DNA from: Sphingobacterium psychroaquaticum
GTDB taxonomy: Bacteria; Bacteroidota; Bacteroidia; Sphingobacteriales; Sphingobacteriaceae
Direction: 5' to 3'
Assembly (NCBI RefSeq): GCF_900177625.1
Contig: NZ_FXAU01000005.1
Location: 62,001-126,000 of the forward strand
DNA length: 64,000 nt
Shown: piece by piece, positions 1-9,139 of the stretch
Numbering within the stretch: position 1 is the first letter of the stretch
How the letters are laid out: each line of letters begins with the position of its first letter
Notes under the pieces: generated by a model
What the model was told of the DNA's origin: nothing
What the model saw: the letters and a program-made list of their open reading frames with translations, nothing else
Databases searched by the model: none
Program-made: the position numbers and the translations under genes

Positions 1-1
1 G

Positions 2-826
2 ACGGTTTCAGTCTTTTTGGGCGCCTGTTCGTCGTCTAAAAAAGTTGTTTTAAAATCACCATCAGGCGGCAAAGGTGCTATAACAGGAAAGACGGGTTCT
101 ACGTCGTCAAAAGGACAAAGCGGGGGAACAACCCAGTCCGGTAAGTCGTATGTGGAGCGTTATAAAACGATCGCGATCGAAGAGATGAATACCTATGGTA
201 TTCCAGCGAGTATTAAGCTTGCTCAAGCTATCTTAGAATCTGGGAGCGGAAATAGTTACCTCGCCCAGAATGCCAACAATCATTTTGGAATTAAATGTGG
301 AGGGGTGTGGAACGGTAAATCTGTAACACGTCCTGACGATAATATAAACGACTGTTTTCGCGTGTATGATAATGCGGAGCAGTCGTTTAAAGATCATAGC
401 CAATTCTTGCTCAGGAAGCGCTATGAGCGACTTTTTCTGTTGAATAAGAACGACTATAAAGGATGGGCTCGCGGATTAAAGGAAGCCGGCTATGCAACAA
501 ATCCAAGGTATCCTGAACTGCTCATCGATTTAATAGAGCGCTATGAGCTCTATCAGTATGACCGCGGAGAGAAGTCGTATGTCACGAAAGAGAAACGAGA
601 AGAAAAGGTGGAATTACTTATTGCGCAAAAGGCTGTCGATGAACCGAAGGTAAATACGGAAGAAATCAAAAGTGCAGTGGCGATGGTTATCCATGAGGTA
701 AAGAGCAGCGATACCTTATATGCGCTCAGTAAGAGATATAATGTTTCGGTCGATCAGATTAAAGCCTTAAACGGATTGTCTTCAGATAGCATTTCTGTGG
801 GTCAGCTACTTGTTATCTCCAAGTAG
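2..826 (+). CDS. Glucosaminidase (GH73) lipoprotein with C-terminal LysM, 5' end outside window
   Basis: Peptidoglycan hydrolase of the mannosyl-glycoprotein endo-beta-N-acetylglucosaminidase family, predicted to cleave glycan strands in the periplasm. The frame is open from base 2 and starts inside a lipoprotein signal ending in the lipobox LGAC, so only the first few residues are missing. The GH73 domain follows, with the likely catalytic Glu in QAILESGSG and the family signature NNHFGIKC. The last ~45 residues (HEVKSSDTLYALSKRYNV) form one LysM peptidoglycan-binding module. It is the first visible gene of a plus-strand envelope run with the three genes that follow. The family call is from motifs; the exact bond cleaved is inferred. 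Confidence 0.88.
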   Translation, partial: TVSVFLGACSSSKKVVLKSPSGGKGAITGKTGSTSSKGQSGGTTQSGKSYVERYKTIAIEEMNTYGIPASIKLAQAILESGSGNSYLAQNANNHFGIKCGGVWNGKSVTRPDDNINDCFRVYDNAEQSFKDHSQFLLRKRYERLFLLNKNDYKGWARGLKEAGYATNPRYPELLIDLIERYELYQYDRGEKSYVTKEKREEKVELLIAQKAVDEPKVNTEEIKSAVAMVIHEVKSSDTLYALSKRYNVSVDQIKALNGLSSDSISVGQLLVISK

Positions 827-888
827 TCAATTGTATAAAATTTGTTAAAAACACAAAAGTTATTATTCTTTCGTTTAGTTTTACAATT

Positions 889-1650
889 GTGAAAATTATA
901 CGGAATATCATACTGTGTCTTTTCTTGTATAGCTGTCCTGTTTTAGTTTTTGGGCAAGCTTTCACTGTGCAGGGAATTGTGTTTGACAAAGACAGTAATC
1001 AACGCGTGGGTAAGGTCTTTGTGAAAAATGAATCCACACGAGAGAACATCTTTAATAATGCACGAGGTGAATTTGAAATTAGCGTTAGTGTCGGTGATAA
1101 GATTGTTGCAGAAAAGGAAGGATTTTATGGTGACACGATCCTGTACACCGGGCAAAAGATCTTGCTTATTTATGTAGCGCGAAAAAGCATCTATATACCC
1201 GAAGTGCGTGTTGTGGCTCGGCGTTCTCCTGAGGAGATCTTAAAGCAGAGAAGAGAAGATTTTAGTAAGGCATACAAGCTTTCGGATCCGGGGAGTGTTT
1301 TTAGTGTTGGGCCCACCGGGGCGGGCGTGAGTATCAATGCTATTTATAGTTTATTTAGTAAAGAGGTAAAGCAGGCGAAACGGTTGACAAAGGTTATTCA
1401 ACAAGAGTACGAACAGAATGTGATCGACTCTAAATTTACCCCCGATCTGGTTTCCAATTTAACGGGACTTTCGGGAGAGCAGCTGAATAATTTCATGATT
1501 AATTATCGTCCGACCTATTATTTTGTCCTAGCTGCCGGCCCGTATGATCTGACGTCTTATATCCAGAGCAAGTATGAAATGTTTAAATTAAATCCTAACT
1601 TGCGGCTTTTACCGAAATTACCCGATTTAGATTTAGAAGTTAATAATTAA
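889..1650 (+). CDS. Exported CarboxypepD_reg-like domain protein
   Basis: 253 residues with a signal peptide (hydrophobic stretch ending VLVFGQA). Next comes a CarboxypepD_reg-like beta-sandwich segment (VQGIVFDKDSNQRVGKVFV) of the kind found at the N-terminus of many Bacteroidota envelope proteins. The C-terminal half is alpha-helical and of unknown function. The start is GTG. It lies 62 bp after the glucosaminidase and 6 bp before the DUF3078 gene, so the run is probably co-transcribed and cell-envelope related. No catalytic residues are recognisable. Confidence 0.75.
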   Translation: MKIIRNIILCLFLYSCPVLVFGQAFTVQGIVFDKDSNQRVGKVFVKNESTRENIFNNARGEFEISVSVGDKIVAEKEGFYGDTILYTGQKILLIYVARKSIYIPEVRVVARRSPEEILKQRREDFSKAYKLSDPGSVFSVGPTGAGVSINAIYSLFSKEVKQAKRLTKVIQQEYEQNVIDSKFTPDLVSNLTGLSGEQLNNFMINYRPTYYFVLAAGPYDLTSYIQSKYEMFKLNPNLRLLPKLPDLDLEVNN

Positions 1651-1656
1651 GTAGAC

Positions 1657-2694
1657 ATGTTTAACAAAGTAAAGTTACTTCTTGTCCTGTTTGCCGCTAG
1701 TGGCTCAAGCATCGTTTCAGCACAGGTTGATTTAAAAGATCTCCGTGCAAAGCCCGACACCAGCATTGTAAACAGCAAAGATTCGCCAATGTCCAAGTTG
1801 AATAAATTGCACGTTCCTATTCCGAAATTAGACATGACAGTTGACTATTGGAAACACTGGACAAAATTTGGACTGAATGCGAACCAGGCTTCTTTTAGTG
1901 ATAACTGGAGTGCAGGGGGAGTAAACTCGGTAGCATTGGGCGGACTGGCTTGGCATAAATCGGAATACAATAAGAATAATTTTCAGTTTGTGACGGAACT
2001 TGATTTGAAATATGGTAAGATCAAGAATAAGGATCAGCTGGCAAAAAAGAATAATGACCGAATTTTTTGGGATAATAAGTTAGCCTATAAACTCTCTAAA
2101 ACATGGGCTTTATATGTTTCCTTGACCTTTGAATCACAATTTGATCTCGGATACACGTACGATAAGGATAGCGATGGGAAAGAGCGGATTAAGGAGTATT
2201 GGTCTAGTTTTATGGGACCAGGATACTTTACGGAGTCTTTCGGTTTGGAGTATAAGCCGGATAATACCTTCTCTTTGCGTTTGGGTACAGGTACTGCCCG
2301 TCAGACATTGGTGTTGGATAGCCGGGTTAAACCCTTGACAATCGCTGAGTATGCTGAAAAATATCCTGAAAATAAACCGATCACAAAAGATCAAGAGAAA
2401 TTTGGACTAAAACCAGGACAGTCTTTCCGGAATGACCTCGCTTTTCAGTTGACGGCGAACCTTGATAGAAACTTGGCAAAGAATTTGAACTTAAAAGCAA
2501 GGTACAATATGTTTGCCGATTATAAGGAGCTAACAGATCCAGATCATCGTTTGGATGCAACCTTAACGGCAAAGATAACGAGCTTAATCAATGTGTCCTT
2601 GTCGGGCATTATGGTGTACAACTCGGGTGAAGCATCCAAAATACAACATAGCCAGGCGTTGGCGATGGGCTTAATGTATACTTTGCCACGATAA
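1657..2694 (+). CDS. DUF3078 outer-membrane protein
   Basis: 345 residues with a signal peptide (SSIVSAQ). The sequence matches the Bacteroidota DUF3078 family. The YWKHWTKFGLNANQASFSDNWSAGG stretch has its N-x-N-Q-xx-F-SDNWSAGG pattern, and alternating aromatic and polar segments then run to a C-terminal tail (GLMYTLPR) ending in an aromatic/Leu-Pro-Arg pattern typical of outer-membrane barrels. It sits between a carboxypeptidase-regulatory-like protein and an amidase, suggesting an envelope-maintenance operon. The biochemical function of the family is not known to me. Confidence 0.85.
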   Translation: MFNKVKLLLVLFAASGSSIVSAQVDLKDLRAKPDTSIVNSKDSPMSKLNKLHVPIPKLDMTVDYWKHWTKFGLNANQASFSDNWSAGGVNSVALGGLAWHKSEYNKNNFQFVTELDLKYGKIKNKDQLAKKNNDRIFWDNKLAYKLSKTWALYVSLTFESQFDLGYTYDKDSDGKERIKEYWSSFMGPGYFTESFGLEYKPDNTFSLRLGTGTARQTLVLDSRVKPLTIAEYAEKYPENKPITKDQEKFGLKPGQSFRNDLAFQLTANLDRNLAKNLNLKARYNMFADYKELTDPDHRLDATLTAKITSLINVSLSGIMVYNSGEASKIQHSQALAMGLMYTLPR

Positions 2695-2703
2695 ATAATG
2701 TAG

Positions 2704-3594
2704 ATGAGAGGAATTATCGGTTTATGTTTAGTGAGTGTGTTTGTTAGTTGTGCAACCAAAAAAAAGGTAACGCCGCAACCCACGAAAGCCCCCATTATTG
2801 TAGTCGATAGTGCCAAAATAAAAGCGGAAACGGTTCAAGTTCCGCAAATACAGAATCAAGATCCTGAAGAGACGAGCCTTCCTGTAATTTTAACAACGGA
2901 AGATCGTGTTCGCCTGATGATGCGTGAGGGAATAAATAAGCAGGCAGATTGGACCGAAGCGATGCATTATGACCTTCGGAAACCGAATTATGTCATTATT
3001 CATCACACGGCACAGACCAGTATAGCGCAAACCATTCGTACATTTCAGGTGCCCCATGCAAAAGTATCTTCCCACTATGTTATTGGTCGCGATGGGCAAG
3101 TGGTGCAGATGCTGAATGATTATCTGCGTGCCTGGCATGCCGGACGATCTAAATGGGGGAATATTACCGATATCAACTCGATGTCGATTGGTATTGAGCT
3201 AGATAACAGTGGTAAGGAGCCTTTTTCAGAAGCACAGATCAGTGCTCTGTTGACTCTCTTGGACACACTGAAGACCAAATATCAGATTCCTTTTACCAAC
3301 TTTATTGGGCACGCTGATATTGCTCCTACTCGGAAAGATGACCCCAGTGTTTTTTTTCCATGGAAGCGACTTGCACAAAATGGCTTTGGCGTGTGGTACG
3401 ATGAGTCAAACCTAGAAATGGTTCCAGAGAACTTTAATTATGTAGATGCGCTTCGTATCATTGGTTATGATGTAACGAACCTCAAGGCGGCTATTACTGC
3501 ATTTAAGCGTAAATTTATTGTCGTGGATGTTTCGGACACGATGACAGCGTATGATAGGCGGATTCTATATAATGTATACCGACGCTATTTTTAG
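2704..3594 (+). CDS. N-acetylmuramoyl-L-alanine amidase lipoprotein
   Basis: 296-residue lipoprotein (lipobox VFVSC near residue 15) of the Amidase_2/PGRP zinc family, which cleaves the bond between MurNAc and the stem peptide. Visible motifs are VIIHHTAQ (zinc His at about residue 100-101), HYVIGRDGQVVQM, NSMSIGIELDN and GHADIAPTRKDDP (second His at about 203, with the downstream Asp/Lys region). A helical C-terminal extension resembles a peptidoglycan-binding-like module. It is the last gene of the plus-strand envelope run and converges on the symporter gene. The amidase fold is well supported; its localisation and partners are inferred. Confidence 0.9.
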   Translation: MRGIIGLCLVSVFVSCATKKKVTPQPTKAPIIVVDSAKIKAETVQVPQIQNQDPEETSLPVILTTEDRVRLMMREGINKQADWTEAMHYDLRKPNYVIIHHTAQTSIAQTIRTFQVPHAKVSSHYVIGRDGQVVQMLNDYLRAWHAGRSKWGNITDINSMSIGIELDNSGKEPFSEAQISALLTLLDTLKTKYQIPFTNFIGHADIAPTRKDDPSVFFPWKRLAQNGFGVWYDESNLEMVPENFNYVDALRIIGYDVTNLKAAITAFKRKFIVVDVSDTMTAYDRRILYNVYRRYF

Positions 3595-3649
3595 GTTAAG
3601 TAGTGAGCGTGTAAAGAGGTTGTTAGGAAGGACTCAAGCACTTTTTGTT

Positions 3650-5335
3650 TTATACGGCCACTTTCCTGCGTTCTAATAGATACCCAAAGAGAATCACACA
3701 GATACAACCGACAAGGTTTAACCAGAGGTAGGCCAATACATCTGCTTTCCATATGGAGAAGACGACAATTTCTGATAGTATCGCGGCCCAAAACACAGCC
3801 TTTCCTCCTATTTTCTTAAAATAGAAAGCAACCAGAAAGATGCCTAGAATGGTACCGTAGAAGAGCGATCCCAATATATTTACCGCCTCCAAAAGGTTTC
3901 CTAGTTTACTGGCAAAGAGAGCAACAACTAACGCTGTTATGCCCCAAAAAAGCGTAAACAGACGAGAAGCTATCAGGTACGTTCTGTCGGTTCCCGTTTT
4001 ATTAATGAATCGTTTATAGATATCGATTACAGAGGTAGATGATAAGGAATTGATCGCACTTGCTGTTGCGCCCATAGAGGCTAAGAAAATTACGGCGATT
4101 AGGAGCCCAATAAAGCCTTTAGGGAACGTGCTGGTGACAAACGACAGAAAGACATAGTTATTGTCATTAAGCTCTACATCGGGGTTGTTCTTTTTCATAA
4201 GCGCCTCCAAATCTTTGCGGAGCTTCTGTCCTTCTATATTTTTCTGTTGTAAAGCTTCGCGTTTTACTTGAACGGCGGATTGGTCATCCTTTTTTAGTGC
4301 AACGGTTAAATCTTCTACAATGGCTGTTTTATGGGCACTTAATAGCTCATGTTGCGCCATAATACGGTTGTACTCCCCACGGTGTGCGCTGTTTTGTATT
4401 TTTTCTACCTCCACATTGTTGAAAAACAAAGGTGGTGTATGAAATTGATAATAGGCAAAAACGAGTACGCCGATAAGCAAGATACAGAACTGCATCGGAA
4501 CCTTTAGCAGGCCATTCATCAGTAAGCCCATTCGTGACTCTCGTATGGATGCGCCAGTAAGGTACCGACCAACTTGACTTTGATCTGTTCCAAAATAAGA
4601 GAGCTGCAAGAAGAAACCACCGATTAGTCCAGTCCATACCGTATACTGGTTGTTGAGGTCAAAGCTGAGGTCAATGGCATTTGTTTTGCCCGATTTTCCT
4701 GCGATGTGTAAAGCATCTTTGAAACCAACATGTTCTGGAAGGAGCTCAATCACCATAAAACCTGCCGCAAATAAAGCCGTAAAAATAATTCCCATTTGTA
4801 ATATCTGGGTGTATGATACTGCTTTAGTGCCGCCCCATACGGTATATAAGATGACCACACTGCCAATTATTAACGTGGTATAAGTAACATCTAGGTGCAG
4901 GATGCTGGACAGAATGATAGAGGGTGCAAAGATGGTGATACCGGTGGATATACCGCGCTGAATTAAAAAGAGAATGGCGGTAAGAACACGGGTTTTACAG
5001 TCAAATCGTTGTTCTAGGAATTCATAAGCGGTGTATACTTTAAGGCGATGGAAGATCGGAACAAAAGTAATACAGAGGACAATCATGGCTAAGGGTAGCC
5101 CAAAATAAAACTGTACAAAGCTCATTCCCGAAGAGTAGGCTAAACCAGGGGCTGAAAGGAAGGTAATGGCGCTCGCTTGGGTTGCCATAACGGAGAGGCC
5201 GACATTGTACCAAGGAAGCTCTCTGTCGCCAACGATAAATCCGTCGATATTTTTAATGCCACGACTTCTATACATGCCGTATACGACAATAAGTAGGAGC
5301 GTAAAAAAGAGTACTATCCAGTCAATAGTACTCAT
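3650..5335 (-). CDS. Sodium:solute symporter (SSS family)
   Basis: 561-residue inner-membrane protein with about 13 hydrophobic helices. It has SSS-family signatures such as the early GDRELPWYNVGLSVMATQASAITFLSAPG and the central QLSYFGTDQSQVGRYL. A long hydrophilic, coiled-coil-like insertion (about residues 325-395) separates the transmembrane blocks. The substrate cannot be told from sequence; relatives take up sugars, nucleosides, proline or sialic acid. Its start codon overlaps the stop of a 39-residue membrane ORF (ATGA), implying translational coupling. The PIG-L deacetylase gene just upstream on the same strand hints at amino-sugar or glycoconjugate uptake. Confidence 0.92.
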   Translation of the reverse strand: MSTIDWIVLFFTLLLIVVYGMYRSRGIKNIDGFIVGDRELPWYNVGLSVMATQASAITFLSAPGLAYSSGMSFVQFYFGLPLAMIVLCITFVPIFHRLKVYTAYEFLEQRFDCKTRVLTAILFLIQRGISTGITIFAPSIILSSILHLDVTYTTLIIGSVVILYTVWGGTKAVSYTQILQMGIIFTALFAAGFMVIELLPEHVGFKDALHIAGKSGKTNAIDLSFDLNNQYTVWTGLIGGFFLQLSYFGTDQSQVGRYLTGASIRESRMGLLMNGLLKVPMQFCILLIGVLVFAYYQFHTPPLFFNNVEVEKIQNSAHRGEYNRIMAQHELLSAHKTAIVEDLTVALKKDDQSAVQVKREALQQKNIEGQKLRKDLEALMKKNNPDVELNDNNYVFLSFVTSTFPKGFIGLLIAVIFLASMGATASAINSLSSTSVIDIYKRFINKTGTDRTYLIASRLFTLFWGITALVVALFASKLGNLLEAVNILGSLFYGTILGIFLVAFYFKKIGGKAVFWAAILSEIVVFSIWKADVLAYLWLNLVGCICVILFGYLLERRKVAV

Positions 5336-5451
5336 GCAAAATATCTAGTAAACCAGTACATGTATAAAATACAGACAACTAACCATGCGAACACAAGGAT
5401 ATAGAACTGGTTCCAGTTTTTAACAAAAGGAGGTAATCCCTTATCTGTCAT
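5332..5451 (-). CDS. 39-residue single-span membrane microprotein coupled to the symporter
   Basis: A short ORF (MTDKGLPPFVKNWNQFYILV... ending WFTRYFA) with one hydrophobic helix. Its stop TGA overlaps the symporter ATG (ATGA). Its own ATG lies 11 bp inside the end of the preceding 65-residue membrane ORF. Overlap at both ends, the coherent membrane-helix composition and an aromatic-rich C-terminus argue that it is translated. It resembles in arrangement the tiny accessory proteins next to some SSS transporters (compare YjcH beside ActP), but I do not recognise the family. Confidence 0.65.
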   Translation of the reverse strand: MTDKGLPPFVKNWNQFYILVFAWLVVCILYMYWFTRYFA

Positions 5452-5638
5452 GCGATTTGTGTGGAAGAAAAACGCTAACAAAGAAAATAGCGAATACTAA
5501 ACCAACAATGATACCCGTAATGAAACCTAAAAATGTTCCACACGTAACAATTGAGATCAATCCACCAAAGATTGTTCCTAACAAAAGGATGATTCCTTTA
5601 GCATTTACAGTCTCGTTTTTTTCTACTTGATTTTCCAT
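5441..5638 (-). CDS. Small two-helix membrane protein
   Basis: 65 residues. A charged N-terminus (MENQVEKNETVNAKG) precedes two glycine-rich hydrophobic stretches (ILLLGTIFGGLISIVTCG and GFITGIIVGLVFAIFFVSVF) and a short basic tail. It sits 12 bp downstream of the PIG-L gene and overlaps the 39-residue ORF by 11 bp, so it belongs to the PIG-L / small proteins / symporter operon. Gly-x3-Gly patterns suggest helix packing. No named family recognised; an assembly or regulatory role toward the symporter is a guess from position. Confidence 0.7.
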   Translation of the reverse strand: MENQVEKNETVNAKGIILLLGTIFGGLISIVTCGTFLGFITGIIVGLVFAIFFVSVFLPHKSHDR

Positions 5639-5650
5639 TATAAATATTCG

Positions 5651-8092
5651 TTATTGTTCTTTTGCTAACAAATTTACAAATAATCTATTAGCTCCGGCAA
5701 CTCCGGCAGGCAATTGTCTGAAAAAAGATAAGGAAGTATAGACAAATTTGCCTTTTCCTTGGCGTTCTATCAGTAGTGACCCGCTATGTGGCGCTTCGTT
5801 ACTGTCGTTCATCGATAGTGGTGTGCGATAGCGGGGTGCTATCTTTTCAGCGAAGTACAGCCCGCGCTCTTGTATCCAGTGATCAAAATCCTTTTTTGTA
5901 ATCTTGTTAGGGAAGTTTAAAGCAGGGTCTTTTGGGTCATTAAATCGTACTTCTGCATCTTCTTCCGTGACACGTGCGCGCGAAATCGTAAACCCTCGTG
6001 ATGCAAAATCTGCTTCGGCAAGGTTTGAGTTTACGTTGTACTGTATTAGAGTCACCCCACCATTTTTTACGTATTCGTCGATTATGGGCATTTTTTGCGC
6101 TATATTTTTGTCGATATTCATGACTCGGACGCCCAATACAATAGCATCATATTTTGAAAGCAAGGTCGGAGTGATATCAGGCGTTTTAATGAGGTCTACC
6201 TGTATACCTAGTTCGCGTAAAGCTTCTGGAACGCGGTCTCCTGCCCCCATAATGTATCCTACTGTTTTTACAGGGTTAATGATGTCAATCGGTTGTAAAC
6301 GAATCATGCCCTCTGGAAACCATGTTTGGGTTGGAATATGTGTATAAGCAATTTCGTGGACGGCCTTCAAAGGTTTGCCATCTATTGAAAAAGATAAGAG
6401 TGAGGGTTCTGGTTGCAAGGAGGTGTTGGTCAAATCAAATTCCTGTGTAAGCGTTGGTTGATCTGCTTTAAAGTTTAATTTGATTTGTGCTGGAGAGATG
6501 GTCCACCCTGCTCCTTCAATTTGCGGTTCTATGGTTTTTTGACTATCTAGGGTTGCTTGATTCAAAAAGGTAACTGTTATTTTCTTGCGTTCTCCTTTTT
6601 GGGCAAGTAGAACAGGTTGATCCAAGCCGACAGCAATTGCAGGTCTTACCTGAACATACTCATGCACGTCGCCACGTACCGGGTCGAGGTATTTATATTG
6701 CAGTGGCTCAACAAGTGGAATTTCAATTCCGCCAATCTCTAGCAGGATATTTACAGCCGGCAAATCAGGGTTCATTGGAAAGCCGAAATTAGCGGGAAGA
6801 ACCTCAAATTTCCCCAGTGTGTGCGGTTTGGCTAACCAATAGGGCTGTGTATAGGTTTGTTGTGCCAGTTGTCCGTTGAACTTAGTTACACTATTTCCGA
6901 CAAGCGTCTGCTGTATATTTTCGCCGTTGATATAGGAGATGCAAGCTTGTGTGTTGGGGTTACGAACAATAATTTCCGCTCTAAAAGGAATACTTTCCCC
7001 TTGTGTGTAATATGGTTTTTCGACGAGGGCTTCGACTTTCATTCCTGCACAAGCAAGCAATAGGCTTTCTACTTCTTTGGTTTTTCTTTCTTTCCAATAG
7101 GTGTTGTCCAGTTTTTGGATCAGGTGCCATATTTGCGCGAGTTGGGGTATTGCCCCCGCAGGATTGGTCGGATTATATGTCTCTACCAACCTGTCGATTG
7201 CCTGTTGAACAGGTCGGCCACCAGGTATACGTGTCCAGCTGATATCTATTTGATCAAATAGATCTTGTTTGGCTATAGCGCCAGCGACATGTTCAAACGA
7301 TTCAATAGTTTGTCCGTTCGTTGCTGCCGACCCAAACCCTTGGCTCTTATGCTGAGAGCGGCTTAAGGCCGATAATTCGCCGTAAGAATGGCCTAATAGT
7401 GGATTAAACTGACCAATATCAATTTTTAGCTGATTAGGGCTGTCTCCCTGCATACGCATAAAGTTTGCGGTATTCCAAATTAGACGCTTAGCTTGCCAAG
7501 GCTGTAACTCTACTAGTTGCTCTGGAAATGCATTTGGATCAGCCGCTGCATCGAAGGCTTTACGTGCTAACATGGCCGAAGCTTGGTGGTGCCCATGGCC
7601 GCCACGTTCATCGGGTGGAAAGCGTGTAATGATAACATCGGGTTGAAGTTTACGGATAATCCAAACCGCCTCACGTAATACTTCGTGCTCATTCCAAAAG
7701 CGAAAAGTTTCGGCATGCGTCTTGGAGAAACCAAAATCATAGGCCGATGTAAAGTATTGTTCGCCACGATCGATTTTTCGTGCTTGCAGCAGTTCTTGTG
7801 TCCGTATAAGTCCCAGCTCTACCCCCTGTTCGGTTCCGATGAGGTTTTGTCCACCATCTCCCCGAGTTAGCGAGAGGTAGGCTGTGCGTACTTTCCGCTC
7901 GGAAGCGAGGTAAGCAATCAATTTTGTATTCTCATCATCAGGGTGGGCCGCAAAGTACAGCACAGAACCCAAGGTGTTGAGTTTTTCCATTTGCAGTTGT
8001 ATGTCGGCGGCATGCATCGGTCGGTTGGTCTGGGCCAAAGATTGCATGATCATTAGACCATAAAAGCACAAGCTGAAATATCGTTTTTTCAT
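5651..8092 (-). CDS. Large exported PIG-L family deacetylase-like protein
   Basis: 813 residues with a signal peptide (LMIMQSLAQ). The N-terminal third is a PIG-L (LmbE-like) zinc deacetylase domain. AAHPDDEN at residues 49-55 carries the His-Pro-Asp-Asp metal/catalytic motif, and GGHGHHQAS supplies the later His ligand. Such enzymes remove acetyl from GlcNAc-type substrates. The rest has beta-rich modules and a class-I glutamine-amidotransferase-like C-terminal region (DAIVLGVRVMN, NGGVTLIQYN). It is followed by two small membrane proteins and a symporter, suggesting processing and uptake of an amino-sugar compound. The substrate is unknown. Confidence 0.88.
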   Translation of the reverse strand: MKKRYFSLCFYGLMIMQSLAQTNRPMHAADIQLQMEKLNTLGSVLYFAAHPDDENTKLIAYLASERKVRTAYLSLTRGDGGQNLIGTEQGVELGLIRTQELLQARKIDRGEQYFTSAYDFGFSKTHAETFRFWNEHEVLREAVWIIRKLQPDVIITRFPPDERGGHGHHQASAMLARKAFDAAADPNAFPEQLVELQPWQAKRLIWNTANFMRMQGDSPNQLKIDIGQFNPLLGHSYGELSALSRSQHKSQGFGSAATNGQTIESFEHVAGAIAKQDLFDQIDISWTRIPGGRPVQQAIDRLVETYNPTNPAGAIPQLAQIWHLIQKLDNTYWKERKTKEVESLLLACAGMKVEALVEKPYYTQGESIPFRAEIIVRNPNTQACISYINGENIQQTLVGNSVTKFNGQLAQQTYTQPYWLAKPHTLGKFEVLPANFGFPMNPDLPAVNILLEIGGIEIPLVEPLQYKYLDPVRGDVHEYVQVRPAIAVGLDQPVLLAQKGERKKITVTFLNQATLDSQKTIEPQIEGAGWTISPAQIKLNFKADQPTLTQEFDLTNTSLQPEPSLLSFSIDGKPLKAVHEIAYTHIPTQTWFPEGMIRLQPIDIINPVKTVGYIMGAGDRVPEALRELGIQVDLIKTPDITPTLLSKYDAIVLGVRVMNIDKNIAQKMPIIDEYVKNGGVTLIQYNVNSNLAEADFASRGFTISRARVTEEDAEVRFNDPKDPALNFPNKITKKDFDHWIQERGLYFAEKIAPRYRTPLSMNDSNEAPHSGSLLIERQGKGKFVYTSLSFFRQLPAGVAGANRLFVNLLAKEQ

Positions 8093-8218
8093 CCGTAAAT
8101 AAATGTTTATAAGCGTTCATCTTCCTGCCTCAGACTTTACGTTCGGCAGTGGCGGTTCCTGAAGATAAACTTACATAAAAAAATAGGCAACAGCTATTTT
8201 GTAAAAGCTGTGAAACAA

Positions 8219-8250
8219 TAAGGGGAATCAAAAAACTTTGATTCCCCTTA
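8219..8250 (-). terminator. Perfect 14-bp stem hairpin
   Basis: TAAGGGGAATCAAA at 8219-8232 pairs perfectly with TTTGATTCCCCTTA at 8237-8250 around a 4-nt loop. It lies between the thioredoxin operon end and the PIG-L start, both on the minus strand. The T-run after it is weak, so it may be a secondary terminator, a leader hairpin or an operator. Confidence 0.55.
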
Positions 8251-8398
8251 CCAACAATTAAAAATCTTTGTCTAAAACTTCACATACAACCCCTTGAATT
8301 TGTGAAAACATGAAGTGATACTCGCTGATAGTTTTAAAAATAGTAACCTTTAGTACTAGTAAAAATAGCGTTAATAAGTTTTAAAAGTTACGATATTG

Positions 8399-8458
8399 AA
8401 AAAAAACTTTTCCACACTCCCTGAGTTTTAAACAGCAGGGTTATAATGGAAAAGTTTT
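8399..8458 (-). terminator. Intrinsic terminator of the thioredoxin pair
   Basis: On the minus strand, a 12-bp stem (8447-8458 with 8403-8414) with an inner CCCTG/CAGGG stem (8419-8423, 8436-8440) is followed by eight T (A-run at 8399-8406 on the plus strand). It begins 34 bp after the stop of the 85-residue gene. Confidence 0.8.
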
Positions 8459-8491
8459 AATGTGCGTTTATCGTCGCGAGAACGCTGAATA

Positions 8492-8749
8492 TTACTGGTC
8501 TATCGATCCTAGTACCCTTTTCATAAAGTCATTTAAAGCTTCTTTTTTTGGGGTACCTTCTTTTATTAGTTTGTCCACCTCCACGGCCCCATACAGGTTC
8601 GATATAAGTTCACCGATAACATCGAGCTCTTCATCTTTTAATGCGGGTGATTCCGTTAATGCTTCTAATGTTTCAATCGTTTCATGGACAAAATCTACAT
8701 CATTCTGTTCAATGAAATCAAGCAGGTGTTTAATTACTGGTAGCTTCAT
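8492..8749 (-). CDS. Small acidic helical protein (DUF6952-like) paired with thioredoxin
   Basis: 85 residues, mostly helical and acidic (LLDFIEQNDVDFVHETIETLEALTESP), with no signal or membrane segment. It overlaps the upstream thioredoxin gene by 20 bp, so the two are co-translated. I associate this type with DUF6952 proteins next to thioredoxins in Bacteroidota, but from memory rather than a search. A cytosolic redox-partner role is inferred only from context. Confidence 0.72.
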   Translation of the reverse strand: MKLPVIKHLLDFIEQNDVDFVHETIETLEALTESPALKDEELDVIGELISNLYGAVEVDKLIKEGTPKKEALNDFMKRVLGSIDQ

Positions 8750-9044
8750 TTAATAAGTCGATTAAACCGTCAATTTTATTTGTTTGTACCTGGTTCACAA
8801 ATTTTCCGTCTTTGAAAGCGGCAAAAGTAGGCAGGTTGTTTACATTCGCCAACTGGCGTGATTCTGGAAATTTCTCTGCGTCCACAATCACAAAGTAGAC
8901 ATTTTCATTTTCTGTCGCCATTTTTTTGAATTTTGGCTTCATAATTCGGCAGTTACCACACCATGATGCGGCATACTGTACCATCACTGTTTTATTGCTG
9001 TCAATAACCTCTTGTAGGCTATCAGTCTCTAATTCATGTAACAT
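8730..9044 (-). CDS. Thioredoxin-family protein
   Basis: 104 residues with a single thioredoxin fold. The redox pair is in AASWCGNCRIMKP (Cys29 and Cys32, CGNC instead of the classical CGPC). The cis-Pro is in NNLPTFAAF. There is no signal peptide, so it is cytosolic. It lies downstream of a peroxiredoxin gene on the same strand and overlaps the 85-residue gene. It probably supplies electrons to the peroxiredoxin, or takes part in bacillithiol- or thiol-independent disulfide reduction; that link is contextual. Confidence 0.92.
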   Translation of the reverse strand: MLHELETDSLQEVIDSNKTVMVQYAASWCGNCRIMKPKFKKMATENENVYFVIVDAEKFPESRQLANVNNLPTFAAFKDGKFVNQVQTNKIDGLIDLLNEATSN

Positions 9045-9139
9045 AAGATTATTTTTCTTTAAAGTGGAACGTACTACTCGCCCCGGAAATGGGCGGATTT
9101 CTACAGGCTGTTTGCCTTTTCTCGGAGCTTGTTTAAGTA

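Larger units (their letters stand above)
8093..8491. other. Intergenic region with two hairpins, no gene seen
   Basis: About 400 bp between the PIG-L gene and the minus-strand thioredoxin pair. I see no credible ORF. It contains two strong hairpins (8219-8250 and 8403-8458), listed separately; the rest is AT-rich and unstructured by eye. Confidence 0.6.

Noticed and set aside
8460..8753. 97-codon plus-strand ORF over the DUF6952-like gene
   Set aside because: Serine-rich antisense shadow of a gene that overlaps and is co-translated with thioredoxin.
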